Of a stretch of DNA of 64,000 bases, positions 61,592 through 64,000 are shown piece after piece. Under the pieces are notes generated by a model that was not told the origin of the DNA, ran no database searches, and was given only the letters and a program-made list of their open reading frames with translations. The DNA is from Bacteroidota bacterium (GTDB taxonomy: Bacteria; Spirochaetota; Spirochaetia; JABMQR01). The DNA lies in contig JABMQR010000278.1 of the NCBI GenBank assembly GCA_013202335.1, forward strand, positions 1-64,000, read 5' to 3'. Position numbers and translations under genes: made by a program. The stretch's first letter is position 1. The number at the start of each line of letters is the position of its first letter.

Positions 61592-62905
61592 ATGATTAAA
61601 GCAGGCGCAAGTGAGATAGTAGTAACTCCGGAGACAAGTCAGTTTCTTTTTGGATACCCGCATGTTGAGCGTTATAGTACCGGAGTGTATGATGAACTCT
61701 ACTCAGCAGCACTCTATTTGGATGATGGAAACACACAGATCATGTTCATCTCCAATGACCTGATATTTGTTGATAAACAGATGTCTGCGGAAATCCGCAA
61801 TGAAATTTCACAAAAAACCGGAATTCCTAAAAGAAATATCATGGTTACTGCAACGCATACTCACTCAGGACCGATTATGACAAATTATGCCAGCAGTCTT
61901 AACGATCCAATCGTTCCAAAAGCTGATGTCGATTACCTTGCTTTTTCAAAAGAGAAAATTATTTCAGTTGCCGTATCTGCATACAATAATGCTGATGAGG
62001 CAGTATTGGGAATGACTAAAGCCGACAGCACAGGAATCGGGACAAACAGACGTGATCCTGCGGGTCCCTCTGATCATGAAGTACCGGTTCTTGCGGTAAT
62101 GGATAAAGATAGAAGCAAATACATCGCCTGTATGATGGTTGGAACAATGCATCCGACCGTTCTGCATGAAGACTCTACCTTATTAAGCGGTGATTTTCCC
62201 GGATTGGCAAAACAATACCTGAAAAAGAATGTTATGGGTGAAGATTGTGTAATGCTCTATCATAGCGGTCCCTGCGGTAATCAGAGCCCCAGGCATGTCG
62301 TTACGGCGACTACCTTTGCTGAAGCAGAAAGGTTGGGTGCTATTTTGGGCAAAGCGGTTGAAAAAGCTGCAGCATCAGTAGTCTTTCCCGAGAATCCAAC
62401 ATTTGCTGCGGAAAATTTGTTTGTTCCTGATTTGGAAAGAAAGACATTCCCTACAGCCGAAGAGGCTGAGAAAAAATTGAATAAGCTTCTGGTAAAGATG
62501 GATCAGATGGTTGAAGCAAATGCTCCGCATCCTGAAATTCGTACACTTGAGTGTGATATTTTTGGAGCTGAGGAGACAGTGACTCTCTCTGAATTATCAG
62601 AGAATGGTGAACTTGATAAATATTATGACTTGTCTCTTCCTGCAGAGATTCAGCTGCTGGTTGTTGGCCCCTGGAAATTTATCGGTTGGTCCGGTGAGAT
62701 TTTTGTTGAGTATGGACTTGCGATTAAGAAGCAGTTTGAGAATACTTTTGTGATTACAATGGCCAATGGTGAGTTTCAGGGATATATCGTAACTCCTGAG
62801 GCTGCTGAAGAGGGTGGTTATGAGGCCTCTAACTCTTTGTTTACTCCAGAGGCTGGAAATATGCTTGTTAGAGGAACAGAAAAGGTACTTGAGTCAATTT
62901 CATAA
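61592..62905 (+). CDS. Neutral/alkaline ceramidase-like hydrolase
   Basis: 437 residues with no signal peptide, so cytosolic. IKAGASEIVVTPE at the start, the metal-site block VTATHTHSGPIM near residue 85, TMHPTVLHEDSTLLSGDFPG near residue 185 and HSGPCGNQSP resemble the neutral/alkaline ceramidase N-terminal (zinc amidase) family. Many bacterial relatives are in carbohydrate operons and have no known link to lipid. An amidase acting on an N-acyl amino sugar would suit the aminotransferase and dehydrogenase neighbours. A repeat hairpin covers its stop codon. Confidence 0.75.
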   Translation: MIKAGASEIVVTPETSQFLFGYPHVERYSTGVYDELYSAALYLDDGNTQIMFISNDLIFVDKQMSAEIRNEISQKTGIPKRNIMVTATHTHSGPIMTNYASSLNDPIVPKADVDYLAFSKEKIISVAVSAYNNADEAVLGMTKADSTGIGTNRRDPAGPSDHEVPVLAVMDKDRSKYIACMMVGTMHPTVLHEDSTLLSGDFPGLAKQYLKKNVMGEDCVMLYHSGPCGNQSPRHVVTATTFAEAERLGAILGKAVEKAAASVVFPENPTFAAENLFVPDLERKTFPTAEEAEKKLNKLLVKMDQMVEANAPHPEIRTLECDIFGAEETVTLSELSENGELDKYYDLSLPAEIQLLVVGPWKFIGWSGEIFVEYGLAIKKQFENTFVITMANGEFQGYIVTPEAAEEGGYEASNSLFTPEAGNMLVRGTEKVLESIS

Positions 62906-62996
62906 TTAGAAGAATTATGAAATTGACTTTTGAAGTTTTTGATTACATATGTTTAATTCTCTATTAGATAAAGATATAGATGATATCAAAAACTTC
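62893..62996. repeat. Hairpin-rich intergenic repeat
   Basis: A perfect 15-bp hairpin, GTCAATTTCATAATT / AATTATGAAATTGAC with loop AGAAG (62893-62927), spans the upstream stop codon. GAAGTTTTTGAT (62932-62943) then pairs with ATCAAAAACTTC (62985-62996). The same AGAAG loop and the CTTTTGAAGTTTTT junction occur at 11243-11297. Confidence 0.85.
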
Positions 62997-63032
62997 TCAC
63001 TTATAACTAACAATTTCAGCAAGGAGTCTTCT

Positions 63033-64000
63033 GTGAAATATGTTCTTGGTTATGATCTTGGAACCAGTTATTTTAAAGCAGCAGTTGTAGATGAAACAGG
63101 AAAAGTTCTCGGACTTGGTCGTGTACGGACTCCAAAGAGAGTTGATGGCACGATCGTTACCATTACGCCTGCAGATTTCTGGGATGCGCTGAAAGAGTGC
63201 ACCAGTATAGCTCTTGGTAATGCAAGTATAGCCTCTTCTGAAATATGCGGAATTTCATATGGCTCCCAAGCCAACTCATTCATTCTTCTTGATGAGAGTA
63301 AGCAGCCGCTGAACGATATAGTGGTTTGGCCCACTGAATATACTGATGCTATCGATCCGAAAATGGCAGCCTACTGGAATAATCAGGAGTATCTCAGGAT
63401 TACTGGTCAGGGTTACACCGGAAACGGTTTTGCTCTGGCTAAACTCCTTTGGCTGCAGAAACAGCAGCCTGAAATGTGGGAAAAGGTCCATCATTTTTTG
63501 ACAATATCAGACTATTTTATCTATGGTTTAACAGGTGCCCGCGTCACCGATACTGGTACCTCTGCTCTACTTGGCTGTCTGGATGTTTTAAAAGGCTGCT
63601 TCTGGAAAGAGGGTTTAGTATCTCTGGGTCTGAATCCGGAAATATTTGCTGAAGTTCTCTCCATGGGCGAATTTTGCGGATCAACTATTTCAGGTGGTTC
63701 GCAAAGATTAGGATTGGACGTAGGAATCCCGGTTTTTGCCGGAGGGCTCGATCATGTGGTGGCCGCAATTGGTGCCGGGTTAGGAACAGTTGCGGAGGTT
63801 AGTGAATCTACCGGTACAGTATTGGCATGTATTGCTTTTCAGCCGGGTTATTCTCCTCAACCAGCGGTATCAATAGGTTCCCCGATACGAAAGGGCGAGT
63901 ACTCCTATCTCTCTTTCCATGACCCTGGGGCGGAGGTAATTGAAGATTACCACGAAAGATATTTTCCCAAACTCTCAATTGATGAAATGCTGGCTCTGGT
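63033..64000 (+). CDS. FGGY-family carbohydrate kinase, cut off by window end
   Basis: Starts at GTG with AAGGAG six bases upstream and stays open to base 64000, giving 322 codons of an expected 490-520. YVLGYDLGTSYFKAAVVDE is the N-terminal phosphate loop and GISYGSQANSFILLDE, then VFAGGLDHVVAAIGAG, follow as in xylulokinase-like FGGY enzymes. It phosphorylates a sugar or polyol and probably supplies the operon. The precise sugar is unknown. Confidence 0.88.
   Translation, partial: MKYVLGYDLGTSYFKAAVVDETGKVLGLGRVRTPKRVDGTIVTITPADFWDALKECTSIALGNASIASSEICGISYGSQANSFILLDESKQPLNDIVVWPTEYTDAIDPKMAAYWNNQEYLRITGQGYTGNGFALAKLLWLQKQQPEMWEKVHHFLTISDYFIYGLTGARVTDTGTSALLGCLDVLKGCFWKEGLVSLGLNPEIFAEVLSMGEFCGSTISGGSQRLGLDVGIPVFAGGLDHVVAAIGAGLGTVAEVSESTGTVLACIAFQPGYSPQPAVSIGSPIRKGEYSYLSFHDPGAEVIEDYHERYFPKLSIDEMLAL

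Overview
The window looks like chromosomal DNA of an anaerobic, moderately AT-rich spirochaete (Spirochaetaceae-like, free-living). The evidence is a purine-nucleoside-receptor protein very close in motif content to Treponema PnrA, several binding proteins with cysteine-less spirochaete-style signal peptides, and strict-anaerobe enzymes (tungsten aldehyde:ferredoxin oxidoreductase, 2[4Fe-4S] ferredoxin, fused Mo hydroxylase). The taxonomic call is inference. No phage, plasmid, CRISPR or insertion-sequence genes were seen.

Layout. 1-3119: two tRNA-Ser genes, a racemase-family enzyme and two zinc-ribbon membrane proteins, one fused to an MTH1-like Nudix domain. 3424-8973: LacI regulator with a divergent sugar ABC transporter and a DUF4434-type protein. 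9149-19898: DeoR regulator and a bacterial microcompartment (BMC) operon with two BMC-H, two BMC-T and four BMC-P proteins, a CoA-acylating aldehyde dehydrogenase, an RpiB-like isomerase and DeoC, followed by a thymidine-kinase-like protein, DeoB and pyrimidine-nucleoside phosphorylase. This gene content matches the sugar-phosphate-utilising (SPU) BMC class. 20154-41567: a long, tightly packed operon of two aminohydrolases, AOR, ferredoxin, two M20 hydrolases, DapA-like and IlvD-like enzymes, a PreA-like flavoprotein, a nucleoside-type ABC transporter, a Mop/XDH-like hydroxylase and a dihydropyrimidinase. A good sigma-54 promoter precedes it and a sigma-54 activator gene closes it. 41886-48850: a second nucleoside ABC transporter (PnrA-like), purine nucleoside phosphorylase, a cupin and a short-chain dehydrogenase. 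49023-56291: acetyltransferase, metallophosphoesterase, ParB-like protein, flavodoxin-like protein, a frameshifted amidase behind a riboswitch-like leader, and an AraC-controlled isomerase/dehydrogenase pair. 56918-64000: mannitol-dehydrogenase-like protein, DeoR regulator, class-III aminotransferase, Gfo/Idh/MocA dehydrogenase, ceramidase-like hydrolase and a truncated FGGY kinase.

How it fits together (inference). Two PnrA-type transporters import nucleosides. The phosphorylases split them into pentose-1-phosphates and bases. DeoB, then shell-enclosed DeoC and aldehyde dehydrogenase, convert deoxyribose-5-phosphate to glyceraldehyde-3-phosphate and acetyl-CoA. The sigma-54 operon probably degrades the bases or a related nitrogen heterocycle, so much of the window reads as a nucleic-acid scavenging island. 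Two genes are interrupted: the dihydropyrimidinase by an in-frame TAG and the amidase by a frameshift. A family of hairpin-rich intergenic repeats sharing a GAAGTTTT-type inverted core recurs at least three times, with a looser fourth copy.
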